This document shows, in pieces, positions 34,516 to 42,812 of a stretch of DNA of 64,000 bases. Numbering within the stretch: position 1 is the first letter of the stretch; every line of letters begins with the position of its first letter. The DNA lies in assembly GCF_017352375.1 (NCBI RefSeq), contig NZ_JAFEVR010000006.1, positions 298,989 to 362,988 on the forward strand, given 5' to 3'. Position numbers and translations under genes: made by a program. The notes beneath the pieces were generated by a model that ran no database searches, was not told where the DNA came from, and worked only from the letters and a program-made list of their open reading frames with translations. This DNA is from Mycolicibacterium sp. S2-37 (GTDB lineage: Bacteria > Actinomycetota > Actinomycetes > Mycobacteriales > Mycobacteriaceae).

Positions 34516-35600
34516 AGGACCACCACCGACCGCAGCACCTCACCGGCGTGCATCTTGTGGAAGGCGTCCTCGATGCCGTCCAGACCGATGCGCTCGGAGA
34601 CGAACTTGTCCAGCGGGAGCCGGCCCTGAAGGTACAGGCTGATCAGGGTGGGGAAATCGCGTTCGGGCAGGCAGTCGCCGTACCAGGACGACTTCAGCGC
34701 CCCACCGCGGGAGAAGAAGTCGACCAGCGGCATCTCCAGGCGCATATCGGGCGTAGGAACACCGACCAGCACGACGGTGCCCGCGAGGTCGCGGGCGTAG
34801 AACGCCTGCTTCCAGGTCTCCGGCCGCCCGACCGCGTCGATGACCACATCGGTGCCGAATCCGTCGGTGAGGTCCTGAATGGCCTCCACCACGTCGTCCA
34901 CGCTGCGTGCGTTGATCGTGTCGGTGGCGCCGAACTCCCGGGCCCACTGCAGCTTCCTGTCGTCGGTGTCGACGGCGATGATCTTCTTCGCACCCACCAG
35001 CGCGGCGCCGGCGATGGCGGCGTCACCGACACCGCCGCAGCCGATGACGGCGACCGTGTCGTCCCGGTTGACCGCACCGGTGTTGATCGCCGCGCCGATG
35101 CCGGCCATCACGCCGCAGCCCAGCAGGCCGGCCACGGCCGGATCGGCGGCGGAATCGACCTTCGTGCACTGTCCTTCGTGGACGAGGGTCTTGTCGGCGA
35201 ACGCGCCGATGCCCAGTGCGGGGGAGAGCTCCGTGCCGTCGGTCAGCGTCATCCTCTGGGCGGCGTTGTGGGTGTCGAAGCACAGGTGTGGGCGACCCCG
35301 CTTACACGCGCGGCACTGTCCGCACACCGCGCGCCAGTTGAGGATCACGAAGTCGCCCGGACTGACGTTGGTGACGCCCTCGCCGACCGACTCCACGGTG
35401 CCTGCGGCCTCGTGGCCCAGCAGGAACGGGTACTCGTCGTTGATCCCGCCCTCGCGGTAGGTGAGGTCGGTGTGGCAGACGCCGCAGGCGATGATGTCGA
35501 CCACCACCTCACCGGGACCGGGGTCGGGGATGACGATGTCGACGACTTCGACCGGCTGCTTCTTGGACCGGGAGATCACCCCGCGCACTGTCTGACTCAT
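34512..35600 (-). CDS. mscR: S-nitrosomycothiol reductase / mycothiol-dependent formaldehyde dehydrogenase
   Basis: 362 residues, zinc medium-chain dehydrogenase. Catalytic zinc ligands are in GVCHTDL and LLGHEAAG; the structural-zinc lobe is [15 protein letters not shown]; the NAD-binding [10 protein letters not shown] is intact; and [22 protein letters not shown] is the strand end that selects NAD by its Asp. The length and the sequence [19 protein letters not shown] fit MscR rather than a general alcohol dehydrogenase. It detoxifies formaldehyde and nitrosative stress using mycothiol. The mRNA is probably leaderless (see the -10 at 35607). Confidence 0.88.
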   Translation of the reverse strand: MSQTVRGVISRSKKQPVEVVDIVIPDPGPGEVVVDIIACGVCHTDLTYREGGINDEYPFLLGHEAAGTVESVGEGVTNVSPGDFVILNWRAVCGQCRACKRGRPHLCFDTHNAAQRMTLTDGTELSPALGIGAFADKTLVHEGQCTKVDSAADPAVAGLLGCGVMAGIGAAINTGAVNRDDTVAVIGCGGVGDAAIAGAALVGAKKIIAVDTDDRKLQWAREFGATDTINARSVDDVVEAIQDLTDGFGTDVVIDAVGRPETWKQAFYARDLAGTVVLVGVPTPDMRLEMPLVDFFSRGGALKSSWYGDCLPERDFPTLISLYLQGRLPLDKFVSERIGLDGIEDAFHKMHAGEVLRSVVVL

Positions 35601-35606
35601 GGCTAC

Positions 35607-35612
35607 AACCTA
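35607..35612 (-). promoter_or_regulatory. mscR: -10 element for leaderless mscR
   Basis: On the minus strand TAGGTT (TANNNT) ends 6 nt before the mscR ATG, with no ribosome site between. This predicts transcription starting at the start codon. Confidence 0.5.
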
Positions 35613-35649
35613 ATGCGTCCGAACCGGCGTAGCGGGGCGGGCGCAGTCG

Positions 35650-35655
35650 TAGATT
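35650..35655 (+). promoter_or_regulatory. -10 element for the leaderless methyltransferase gene
   Basis: TAGATT (TANNNT) ends 6 nt before the ATG at 35662, again with no ribosome site. The 61-nt gap thus holds two back-to-back leaderless promoters for mscR and the methyltransferase gene. Confidence 0.5.
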
Positions 35656-35661
35656 CGCGTC

Positions 35662-36723
35662 ATGATCACCGCGAGTGAGACCACCGAAGAATTCGCCGAG
35701 CGCGTCGTGGGCGCGATCGACAGTGCCAGCGTCGCCCTCCTGCTGTCCATCGGACACCAAACGGGGCTACTTGATGCCATGTCGGGCTTGCCGCCGTCGG
35801 AGAGCGCGGCCATCGCCGAGGCCGCCGGCCTCGACGAACGCTATGTGCGCGAATGGCTGGGCGGCGCCACCGCCGCCCGGATCGTCGACTACGACCCCGG
35901 CGATGGCACCTATGTGCTGCCGCCCGAACGCGCCGCGGTCCTGACCCGCGCCGCGGGGCCGGACAACCTGGCCCGGGTGGCCCAGTTCATCCCACTGCTC
36001 GGCGAGGTCGAACAGCAGATCCTGGATTGCTTCCGCCACGGCGGCGGGTTGCCCTACAGCGCCTATCCGCGGTTCCACGCCGTCATGGCCGAGCAGAGCG
36101 GTGAGGTGTTCGACGCCGCCCTTGTCGACGTGGTGCTCCCGCTGGCCGACGGGCTCACCGAGCGGCTCACCGCCGGGGCCGACGTCGCCGACATCGGTTG
36201 CGGCAGCGGGCATGCCATCAACGTGATGGCACAGGCCTTCCCCGCCAGCCGGTTCACCGGTATCGACTTCTCCGACGAGGGGCTGGCCACCGGCCGCGGC
36301 GAGGCGGCCCGGCTCGGGCTGGCCAACGCGCAGTTCCTCGCAGCCGATGTCGCCAACCTCGACATGACCGACGCCTACGACGTCATCACCGTGTTCGACG
36401 CCATCCACGACCAGGCCCAGCCCGCGCAGGTGCTGACGAACATCCGCCGCGCGCTGCGCCCGGGCGGCATCCTGCTGATGGTGGACATCAAGGCGTCGAG
36501 CCGGCTGGAGGACAACATCGGGGCGCCACTGTTGCCGTACCTCTACACGGTGTCCACGATGCACTGCATGAGCGTGTCGCTCGGCCTCGACGGGGCGGGC
36601 CTGGGAACCTGCTGGGGCCGCCAGCTCGCCACCACGATGCTGGCCGACGCCGGCTTCACCGACATCGACGTGCGCGAGATCGACTCCGATCCGCTGAACT
36701 ACTACTACATCTGCCGCACGTAA
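35662..36723 (+). CDS. class I SAM-dependent methyltransferase with N-terminal winged helix (Rv2258c-like)
   Basis: 353 residues. The N-terminal 110 form an O-methyltransferase-type dimerisation/winged-helix part ([51 protein letters not shown]). The catalytic domain has [19 protein letters not shown] for SAM, the acidic [11 protein letters not shown] strand, and [33 protein letters not shown]-terminal region rich in Tyr/Met/His ([26 protein letters not shown]) lines the likely acceptor pocket. It corresponds in order and length to Rv2258c of M. tuberculosis, whose substrate is unknown. It lies 10 nt before a beta-lactamase-like gene in the same operon. Confidence 0.85.
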   Translation: MITASETTEEFAERVVGAIDSASVALLLSIGHQTGLLDAMSGLPPSESAAIAEAAGLDERYVREWLGGATAARIVDYDPGDGTYVLPPERAAVLTRAAGPDNLARVAQFIPLLGEVEQQILDCFRHGGGLPYSAYPRFHAVMAEQSGEVFDAALVDVVLPLADGLTERLTAGADVADIGCGSGHAINVMAQAFPASRFTGIDFSDEGLATGRGEAARLGLANAQFLAADVANLDMTDAYDVITVFDAIHDQAQPAQVLTNIRRALRPGGILLMVDIKASSRLEDNIGAPLLPYLYTVSTMHCMSVSLGLDGAGLGTCWGRQLATTMLADAGFTDIDVREIDSDPLNYYYICRT

Positions 36724-36733
36724 CATCTGCCCG

Positions 36734-37558
36734 ATGGGGGCGCTGGACGACATCGCGGACTGGCCGGTCGACACCGCCGCCGCGGCGGTGATCGGGCCGG
36801 ATGGAGTGTTGGCGTCGACCGGCGACCGGACTCGCTCGTTCCGGCTGGCGTCGGTGACCAAACCGCTGGTCGCCCGTGCCGCGCAGATCGCGGTCGAGGA
36901 GGGTGTCGTCGACCTCGACACCGAGGCGGGTCCGCCCGGTTCGACCGTGCGCCACCTGCTGGCGCACACGTCAGGGTTGTCGATGCACTCCGACGAGACG
37001 ATGTGCGAGCCGGGCGCGCGGCGGGTGTACTCCAACTACGGATTCGCGGTGCTCGCGCAGACGATCGAGCGCGAGGCGGGCATCGAGTTCGGCCGCTACC
37101 TCGGCGAGGCGGTGTTCAAACCGCTCGGCATGTCCGACAGCCGACTGGACGGCGGCGCCGACGCCGCCGGGTACGGCGCGTTCTCGTCGGTGGCCGACCT
37201 CGCAGTGTTCGCCGGAGACCTGTTGCGGCCGCGGCTGGTGTCCCAGCAGATGCACGACGCGGCGACCGAGGTGCAGTTTCCGGGTGTCGACGGCGTGCTG
37301 CCCGGCTTCGGGGTGCAGCGGCCCAACGACTGGGGGCTGGGATTCGAGATCCGCGACGGCAAGTCACCGCACTGGACGGGCACGCAGAACTCGGGCGCCA
37401 CGTTCGGCCATTTCGGCCAGTCGGGCACGTTTCTGTGGGTCGACCCGCGCGCGCGACTGGCCGTCGTCGCGCTCACCGATCGCGACTTCGGCGACTGGGC
37501 GTACCAGGCGTGGCCGGCATTCTCTGATGGAGTTCTGAGAGAATTCGGGCCACACTAG
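36734..37558 (+). CDS. beta-lactamase/penicillin-binding-like serine hydrolase (Rv2257c-like)
   Basis: 274 residues. The class C-type motifs are present: SVTK for Ser-x-x-Lys at about 38-41, YSN for the Tyr-x-Asn, and HFGQSGT as the equivalent of the KTG box. LLAHTSGL is the usual signature following the first motif. No signal peptide is present, so it works in the cytosol, unlike secreted lactamases. Esterase or amidase action on a small molecule is likely. The ATG is 10 nt after the methyltransferase stop. Confidence 0.83.
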   Translation: MGALDDIADWPVDTAAAAVIGPDGVLASTGDRTRSFRLASVTKPLVARAAQIAVEEGVVDLDTEAGPPGSTVRHLLAHTSGLSMHSDETMCEPGARRVYSNYGFAVLAQTIEREAGIEFGRYLGEAVFKPLGMSDSRLDGGADAAGYGAFSSVADLAVFAGDLLRPRLVSQQMHDAATEVQFPGVDGVLPGFGVQRPNDWGLGFEIRDGKSPHWTGTQNSGATFGHFGQSGTFLWVDPRARLAVVALTDRDFGDWAYQAWPAFSDGVLREFGPH

Positions 37559-37667
37559 CGCAACACACGCCTCACAAGGCACAATAGACACGCACGACAC
37601 AGCTGTAATTCGGCATCGACGAGGCCGCTTGGGGAAGACGTCCCTCGTGGAGCCGAAGGAGCCAGCT

Positions 37668-38180
37668 ATGCGTGCGTCGAACCAGTTCGCCGATTCGGCG
37701 ACAGGCGTGGTGTATGTGCACGCCTCACCCGCGGCGGTGTGCCCACATGTCGAGTGGGCGTTGTCGTCGACCCTGTCGGCGCGCGCCAACCTGAAGTGGA
37801 CCCCGCAACCGGCCATGCCGGGGCAGTTGCGTGCGGTCACCAACTGGGTGGGCCCGGTCGGCACCGGGGCACAACTCGCGAATGCGCTGCGGTCGTGGTC
37901 GGTGTTGCGCTTCGAGGTCACCGAGGATCCGAGCGTGGGCGTGGACGGACACCGCTGGTGCCACACGCCGCAGCTGGGTATGTGGAGCGGTGCGATGGGC
38001 GCCAACGGCGACATCATGGTCGGTGAGATGCGGTTGCGTTCGTTGATGAGTGCCGGCGCCGACGTACTCGCCGCCGAACTCGACACCGTGCTCGGCACGG
38101 CCTGGGACGAGGCACTGGAGCCCTACCGCGACGGCGGCGCCGGCGCCGAGGTCAGCTGGCTGTCGCGCGGCGTGGGCTAG
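37668..38180 (+). CDS. DUF3145 protein (Rv2256c-like)
   Basis: The ATG at 37668 follows GAAGGAG with ideal spacing and gives 170 residues; an upstream in-frame GTG at 37629 is unlikely. It is a highly conserved actinobacterial protein: VVYVHASPAAVCPHVEWALSSTL, NWVGPVGTGAQLANALRSW, HRWCHTPQLGMWSGAMGANGD and ISGL-like EMRLRSLM. Function is unknown in all organisms I know of. It converges on and overlaps the diacylglycerol kinase gene by 29 nt. Confidence 0.9.
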   Translation: MRASNQFADSATGVVYVHASPAAVCPHVEWALSSTLSARANLKWTPQPAMPGQLRAVTNWVGPVGTGAQLANALRSWSVLRFEVTEDPSVGVDGHRWCHTPQLGMWSGAMGANGDIMVGEMRLRSLMSAGADVLAAELDTVLGTAWDEALEPYRDGGAGAEVSWLSRGVG

Positions 38181-39081
38181 GCACCAGGATCTGCAGCGCT
38201 CGCGGCACCGCGGAGACCGTGACCGGCAGCGCGCAGGCGTAGTCGCCGTCGGCGTAGGCGTTGATGCCGGGGGAGTCCACCTCGATCGACCGCGCCCGCG
38301 CCGTGGTCACCTCGTCGAGATCGACGTGCGTGCCCTTGAACACCGTCGGGAACAGCCTGATCAGCCGGGTGCGCGAGGCCGAGTGCACCATCGTGACGTC
38401 GAGCAGCCCGTCGCTGTGGTCGGCGTCCGGACAGATCCGCATCCCGCCACCGTAACTTCGGGTGTTTCCGAACGCCGCCAGCGTCAGATCGATCCGCACC
38501 TCGTCGCCGTCGTCGAAGCGCAGCCGGAACGGCAGCAGCCGCAGCTTCGACAATTCCGCCGCCATCGCGACGTTGTAGCGCATCCGCCCGTGCGGCCACC
38601 GCATCCGGTTGGTCCGGTCGCTCACCAGCGAATCGAAGCCGGCGGCCATCACCGTGCCGAACCACCGGCGCCCGCCGGAGGTGTCGTCGATGCGGCCGAG
38701 GTCGACGGTCGCGGTGTGTCCGTCGGCGATCACGTCGGCCGCGGACTCCGGGTCCCCTGTCGGCAGGGCGTATTCGCGTGCGTGGTCGTTGCCGGTGCCG
38801 GCCGGGACGATGCCCAGCGGCACGTTCCCGAGTGCAAGAGACTGCAGCGCCAGGGAGATCACCCCGTCGCCCCCGACCACCACCAGCGCGTCGGTGCCCG
38901 CGGCCAGCGCCTCCTCGACCAGGCGGCGGGCGTGCTCGGCATCGGTGCCCACGATCGCGGTCACGTCGATACCGCGCTGCTGGAACCGGGCGATCGCCCG
39001 CTCGGCGGCGTGCGGGGCGTTGCCATGGCCGGACAGCGGATTGGTCAGCACCACGACCCGCCCGACGGGCGCGCCGTTCAT
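38152..39081 (-). CDS. diacylglycerol kinase (Rv2252-like)
   Basis: The ATG at 39081 overlaps the AgpS-like stop (ATGA); the longer frame to 39276 is inside that gene. 309 residues, exactly the length I recall for Rv2252, a diacylglycerol kinase that makes phosphatidic acid. DAGK catalytic features: VVVLTNPLSGHG at the start, the VVVGGDGVISLALQ glycine motif, VPLGIVPAGTGNDHAREYALP, and the C-terminal DADHSDGLLDVTMV. The protein is soluble or peripheral. It is coupled to an alkyl-DHAP-synthase-like gene, which suggests joint work in ether or glycerolipid metabolism. Confidence 0.88.
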   Translation of the reverse strand: MNGAPVGRVVVLTNPLSGHGNAPHAAERAIARFQQRGIDVTAIVGTDAEHARRLVEEALAAGTDALVVVGGDGVISLALQSLALGNVPLGIVPAGTGNDHAREYALPTGDPESAADVIADGHTATVDLGRIDDTSGGRRWFGTVMAAGFDSLVSDRTNRMRWPHGRMRYNVAMAAELSKLRLLPFRLRFDDGDEVRIDLTLAAFGNTRSYGGGMRICPDADHSDGLLDVTMVHSASRTRLIRLFPTVFKGTHVDLDEVTTARARSIEVDSPGINAYADGDYACALPVTVSAVPRALQILVPSPRRATAS

Positions 39082-40670
39082 GGAATCAGCTTGCCCGGGT
39101 TGAGAATTCCGGTGGGATCGAGCGTCGCCTTGACCGCACGCAAGATCTGCACCCCCAGGTCGCCGACCTCGGCGGGCATCCACGGCCGGTGGTCCGCACC
39201 GACCGCGTGGTGATGGGTGATGGTGCCGCCGGTGCGCATGATGGCCTCGGATGCGGCGGTCTTGGCTGCCTGCCACTGCTCGATCGGATTACCACGCTGT
39301 CCCGCGACGACGGTGAAGTACAGCGACGCACCCGTCGGATAGATGTGCGAGATGTGGCAGAGCACCAGCGCCGGCGTGCCGGAGTCACCGAGGGAGGTGG
39401 TCAGTGCCTCGGTGACCGCACCCTTGAGCGTGGACAGATTCGACCATGTGGTGGCCGTCTCGAGCGTCTCGCACAGCGCACCGGCCGACAGCAGCGCATC
39501 GCGCAGATACGGCGCGTTGAACCGGCCGTGCTCCCACGATTTCGCCGGCTCCTCGCCCAGCGAGGTGCCGCCGTGCGCTTCGAGCACCGCCCGGGTCTCG
39601 GCGTGGCGGCTCTCGGTGTGGGCGGCGCTGCCCTCGAACGTCGTGACGGCCAGGCAGCCGCCGGTGATCTGCTGCTCTCCGATGTTGTCGGTGGTGGCGA
39701 GGTTGACGCCGGTCTCCGCCTCGTCGGACAGCCGGATCACCGTCGGCCCGGTGGCGGTCTGGGTGACCGCGCGCAGCGCGGCGGCGCCCGTCGTGAAGTC
39801 CGGGAACGACCACGCCTCGTAGCAGGTGGTCTCCGGAACCGGGTGCACCCGGACCCGTACCCGGGTGATCACCCCGAACACCCCTTCGGATCCGACGAGA
39901 AGCTGGCGCAGATCCGGACCCGCTGCCGACGCGGGGGCGCGTCCCACGTCGAGCACACCGGCCGGGGTGACGGCACGCAGGCCGCGCACCATGTCATCGA
40001 AGCGGCCGTATCCGGCGGAGTCCTGGCCCGAGGACCGGGTCGCGGCGAATCCGCCGATGGTGGCGAAGCAGAAACTCTGTGGGAAGTGCCCGAGCGAGAA
40101 GCCCTTCTCGCCGAGCAGCCGTTCAGCCTCCGGTCCGGTGACGCCCGCGCCGAGCTCGGCCTCGCCGGAGATCTCGTCGAGCCAGTGCAGCGCGTCGAGC
40201 CGGCGCAGGTCCAGCGACACGACGGCGGTGAAATCGCCGCGGATCGGGTCGAGACCGCCGACGACGCTCGTCCCGCCGCCGAACGGCACCACCGCGATCC
40301 GCCGCACGCTGCAGTGCGTGAGCACCGCGGCGATCTGATCCTCGTCGGCCGGCAGCAGCACCGCATCCGGCGCGTCCTGAAGGCCCGGATCCCGGCGGCG
40401 CAACAGGTCCAGGGTGGATTTGCCGCCCGCGTGCAGGAGCCGGCCGAGGTCATCGGTGCGGCAGAACTCGTCACCGACGATGCCGGCCAACTCCTGTCGA
40501 TCGCCGTCGGAGAGCGCCGAGGGGCGGACGGTGACGTCCCCGATCGCCAGGGTCGGTGTCAACCCCTCACGGACACCGAGTGCCTGGTCGAGCAGGGACC
40601 GGATTCCCTCGGAGAGATCCTTCGCAGCGGCGGGGTCACCCCAGGCATCCCACTTCATCGGAGGCAGCAT
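39078..40670 (-). CDS. FAD-linked oxidase, alkyldihydroxyacetonephosphate-synthase-like (Rv2251-like)
   Basis: 530 residues. The PCMH-type FAD domain has RIAVVPFGGGTSVVGGLDP, GVTGPEAERLLGEKGFSLGHFPQSFCFATIGGFAATRSSGQDSAGYGRFDDMV and LVGSEGVFGVITRVRVRVHP. The C-terminal domain has ISHIYPTGASLYFTVV and the TITHHHAVGADHRPWM histidine run that in AgpS carries the catalytic residues. The TSSGQDS segment is a close match to eukaryote-type AgpS. It would make ether-linked glycerolipid precursors or oxidise a 2-hydroxyacid; an AgpS role is inferred. It is first in a two-gene operon with the kinase. Its start lies 17 nt from the divergent TetR. Confidence 0.85.
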   Translation of the reverse strand: MLPPMKWDAWGDPAAAKDLSEGIRSLLDQALGVREGLTPTLAIGDVTVRPSALSDGDRQELAGIVGDEFCRTDDLGRLLHAGGKSTLDLLRRRDPGLQDAPDAVLLPADEDQIAAVLTHCSVRRIAVVPFGGGTSVVGGLDPIRGDFTAVVSLDLRRLDALHWLDEISGEAELGAGVTGPEAERLLGEKGFSLGHFPQSFCFATIGGFAATRSSGQDSAGYGRFDDMVRGLRAVTPAGVLDVGRAPASAAGPDLRQLLVGSEGVFGVITRVRVRVHPVPETTCYEAWSFPDFTTGAAALRAVTQTATGPTVIRLSDEAETGVNLATTDNIGEQQITGGCLAVTTFEGSAAHTESRHAETRAVLEAHGGTSLGEEPAKSWEHGRFNAPYLRDALLSAGALCETLETATTWSNLSTLKGAVTEALTTSLGDSGTPALVLCHISHIYPTGASLYFTVVAGQRGNPIEQWQAAKTAASEAIMRTGGTITHHHAVGADHRPWMPAEVGDLGVQILRAVKATLDPTGILNPGKLIP

Positions 40671-40674
40671 GAGT

Positions 40675-40681
40675 TACAGTA
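40675..40681. promoter_or_regulatory. overlapping divergent -10 elements
   Basis: The seven bases TACAGTA read TACAGT on the plus strand, ending 7 nt before the TetR ATG at 40688. They read TACTGT on the minus strand, ending 4 nt before the AgpS-like ATG at 40670. Both fit TANNNT. The forward one has the ideal leaderless spacing; the reverse one is slightly short. Confidence 0.45.
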
Positions 40682-40687
40682 TTACAC

Positions 40688-41269
40688 ATGTCGTCAATCC
40701 GTAAAGAACGACCGCAGACGGTGGAGGAGCGCGTCCTCGAGGCGGCGGCGTACTGCGTCCGAACCTACGGAGTGCACCGGGTGACACTGACCGAAATCGC
40801 GCGCCGGGCGCGCGTCAGCCGGCCGACGATCTACCGGCGCTGGCCGGACACCGACGCCGTGCTGGCCGCGCTGCTGAGCATGCGCATCGCCGGCGTGCTG
40901 GACTCCGTGCCGAGCCGCGGCGTCGGCCGGGAACCCCTCGTCGAGCGCATCGTGCGGGTGGGCGACCAGCTGCGTAGCGATGAGGTGGTCATGTCGGTGT
41001 TCCACAGCACCCCGGAGTTCGCGATGGTCTACATCACCGAACGGCTCGGCACCAGCCAGCAGATCCTGATCGACGCGCTGGCCGGGGAGATCAAGCTCGG
41101 CCAGGACCACGGCAGCGTCCGTGCCGGCGAACCGCGACAGCTTGCGGCGATGTGCCTGCTGATCACCCAGTCGACGATCCAGTCGGTGCAGATGGTGGCC
41201 CCGCTGATCGACGCGCCCGCGCTCTCCAACGAGCTGGCATGGGCGCTCAACGCGTACCTGAAACCATGA
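40688..41269 (+). CDS. TetR-family regulator (Rv2250c-like)
   Basis: 193 residues. The HTH is VEERVLEAAAYCVRTYGVHRVTLTEIARRARVSRPTIYRRWPDTDAVLAALL. The ligand domain has no recognised signature. Its last four bases overlap the glpD start (ATGA), and it is divergent from the AgpS-like/diacylglycerol kinase operon. It therefore likely controls glycerol-phosphate and ether-lipid genes on both sides, including itself. Confidence 0.88.
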   Translation: MSSIRKERPQTVEERVLEAAAYCVRTYGVHRVTLTEIARRARVSRPTIYRRWPDTDAVLAALLSMRIAGVLDSVPSRGVGREPLVERIVRVGDQLRSDEVVMSVFHSTPEFAMVYITERLGTSQQILIDALAGEIKLGQDHGSVRAGEPRQLAAMCLLITQSTIQSVQMVAPLIDAPALSNELAWALNAYLKP

Positions 41270-42783
41270 GCGCCTCGCTGAACGCCGCGCGGCGTACCGC
41301 GGAACTGGCCGCACTCGCCGACGGAGAGCGGGTCGACGTGCTCGTCATCGGCGGGGGAATCACCGGCGCGGGCATCGCGCTCGACGCCGCCGGCCGCGGG
41401 CTGTCCGTCGCGCTGGTCGAAAAGCACGACCTCGCCTTCGGCACCAGCAGATGGAGTTCGAAGCTGGTGCACGGCGGACTGCGCTACCTGGCCACCGGCA
41501 ACGTCGGCATCGCGCGGCGCAGCGCCGTCGAACGCGGCATCCTGATGACCCGCACGGCGCCGCATCTGGTCAGCGCCATGCCGCAGCTCGTCCCGCTGCT
41601 CCCCGGGATGGCGCGCCCGGCGCGAGCTCTGGTGCGGGGCGGCTTCCTGGCCGGCGACGCGCTGCGCCGGCTGGCGGGCACCCCGCCCTCGGTACTGCCG
41701 CGGTCCCGGCGGGTCGACGCAGCGCGCGCGGCGCAGCTGGTGCCTGCGGTGCGCCGTGCCGGCCTCACCGGCGGGCTGCTGGCCTACGACGGGCAGCTCA
41801 TCGACGACGCCCGCCTGGTCACCGCGGTGGCGCGGACCGCTGCCCGGTACGGCGCCCGAATCCTGACCCGCGTCGCCGCATCCGAGGCCACCGCGACGTC
41901 GGCGCGGCTCACCGATCAGCGCAGCGGTGAATCGTTCGACGTGTCGGCGCGTGCGGTGATCAACGCCGCCGGCGTGTGGGCCGGTGATGTCGACACCGCG
42001 CTGAAGCTGCGGCCGTCGCGCGGCACCCACCTGGTCTTCGACGCCGAGGTGTTCGGCAATCCCACTGCGGCACTCACGATTCCGATCCCGGGCGAACTCA
42101 ACCGCTTCGTGTTCGCGATGCCCGAACAGCTCGGCCGCGTGTATCTCGGGCTCACCGACGAGGACGCCCCCGGTCCGGTACCCGACGTACCGCAGCCCAC
42201 GCCGGCCGAGATCGCGTTTCTCCTCGACACCGTCAACACCGCCCTGGCCACCGGACTGACCCACGACGACGTCATCGGCTGCTACGCCGGGCTGCGCCCG
42301 CTGATCGACACCGGCCACGGTCGCACCGCCGACATCTCCCGCGAGCACGCCGTCACCGAATCGCCCTCCGGAACGATCAGCGTGATCGGCGGAAAGCTGA
42401 CCGAATACCGCTATATGGCGCAGGACGTGCTCGATCGGGCGATCGCGCTGCGCGGCCTGACCGCCGGTGTGTGCCGCACCCGCGACCTTGCGCTCGTGGG
42501 CGCGCCCGACGGGTCCACATCGCAGCATGCCGCCGGGCTGCCGCGATCGCTGGTGGCCCGCTTCGGAGCCGAGGCGCCCGACGTCCTCGCCCGTGCCACC
42601 TGCGCCCGTCCCGGCGATCCGGTCGCCGACGGCATCGACGTCATCCGGGCCGAATTCGAGTACGCGGTCACCCACGAGGGTGCGATGACCGCAGAGGACA
42701 TCGTCGACCGCAGGACCCGCATCGGGCTGGTGGGCGCCGACCGATCCCGGGTGTTGGCCGTGGCGCAGGAGTTCGCGGAGTGA
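41266..42783 (+). CDS. glpD1: FAD-dependent glycerol-3-phosphate dehydrogenase
   Basis: 505 residues from the ATG at 41266; the in-frame start at 41152 lies inside tetR. FAD site VDVLVIGGGITGAGIALDAAGRGLSVALVEKHDLAFGTS, then RWSSKLVHGGLRYLATGNVGIARRSAVERG, typical of GlpD, and VINAAGVWAGDV. The C-terminal GlpD cap domain (about 390-500) is present with TAEDIVDRRTRIGL. It oxidises glycerol-3-phosphate to DHAP and passes electrons to the membrane quinone pool. It corresponds to Rv2249c. DHAP is the substrate for the AgpS-type reaction of the neighbouring operon, so the pathway link makes sense. Confidence 0.9.
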   Translation: MSASLNAARRTAELAALADGERVDVLVIGGGITGAGIALDAAGRGLSVALVEKHDLAFGTSRWSSKLVHGGLRYLATGNVGIARRSAVERGILMTRTAPHLVSAMPQLVPLLPGMARPARALVRGGFLAGDALRRLAGTPPSVLPRSRRVDAARAAQLVPAVRRAGLTGGLLAYDGQLIDDARLVTAVARTAARYGARILTRVAASEATATSARLTDQRSGESFDVSARAVINAAGVWAGDVDTALKLRPSRGTHLVFDAEVFGNPTAALTIPIPGELNRFVFAMPEQLGRVYLGLTDEDAPGPVPDVPQPTPAEIAFLLDTVNTALATGLTHDDVIGCYAGLRPLIDTGHGRTADISREHAVTESPSGTISVIGGKLTEYRYMAQDVLDRAIALRGLTAGVCRTRDLALVGAPDGSTSQHAAGLPRSLVARFGAEAPDVLARATCARPGDPVADGIDVIRAEFEYAVTHEGAMTAEDIVDRRTRIGLVGADRSRVLAVAQEFAE

Positions 42784-42812
42784 TGCAGACCACAATGGGG
42801 TAACCCGTTGCG

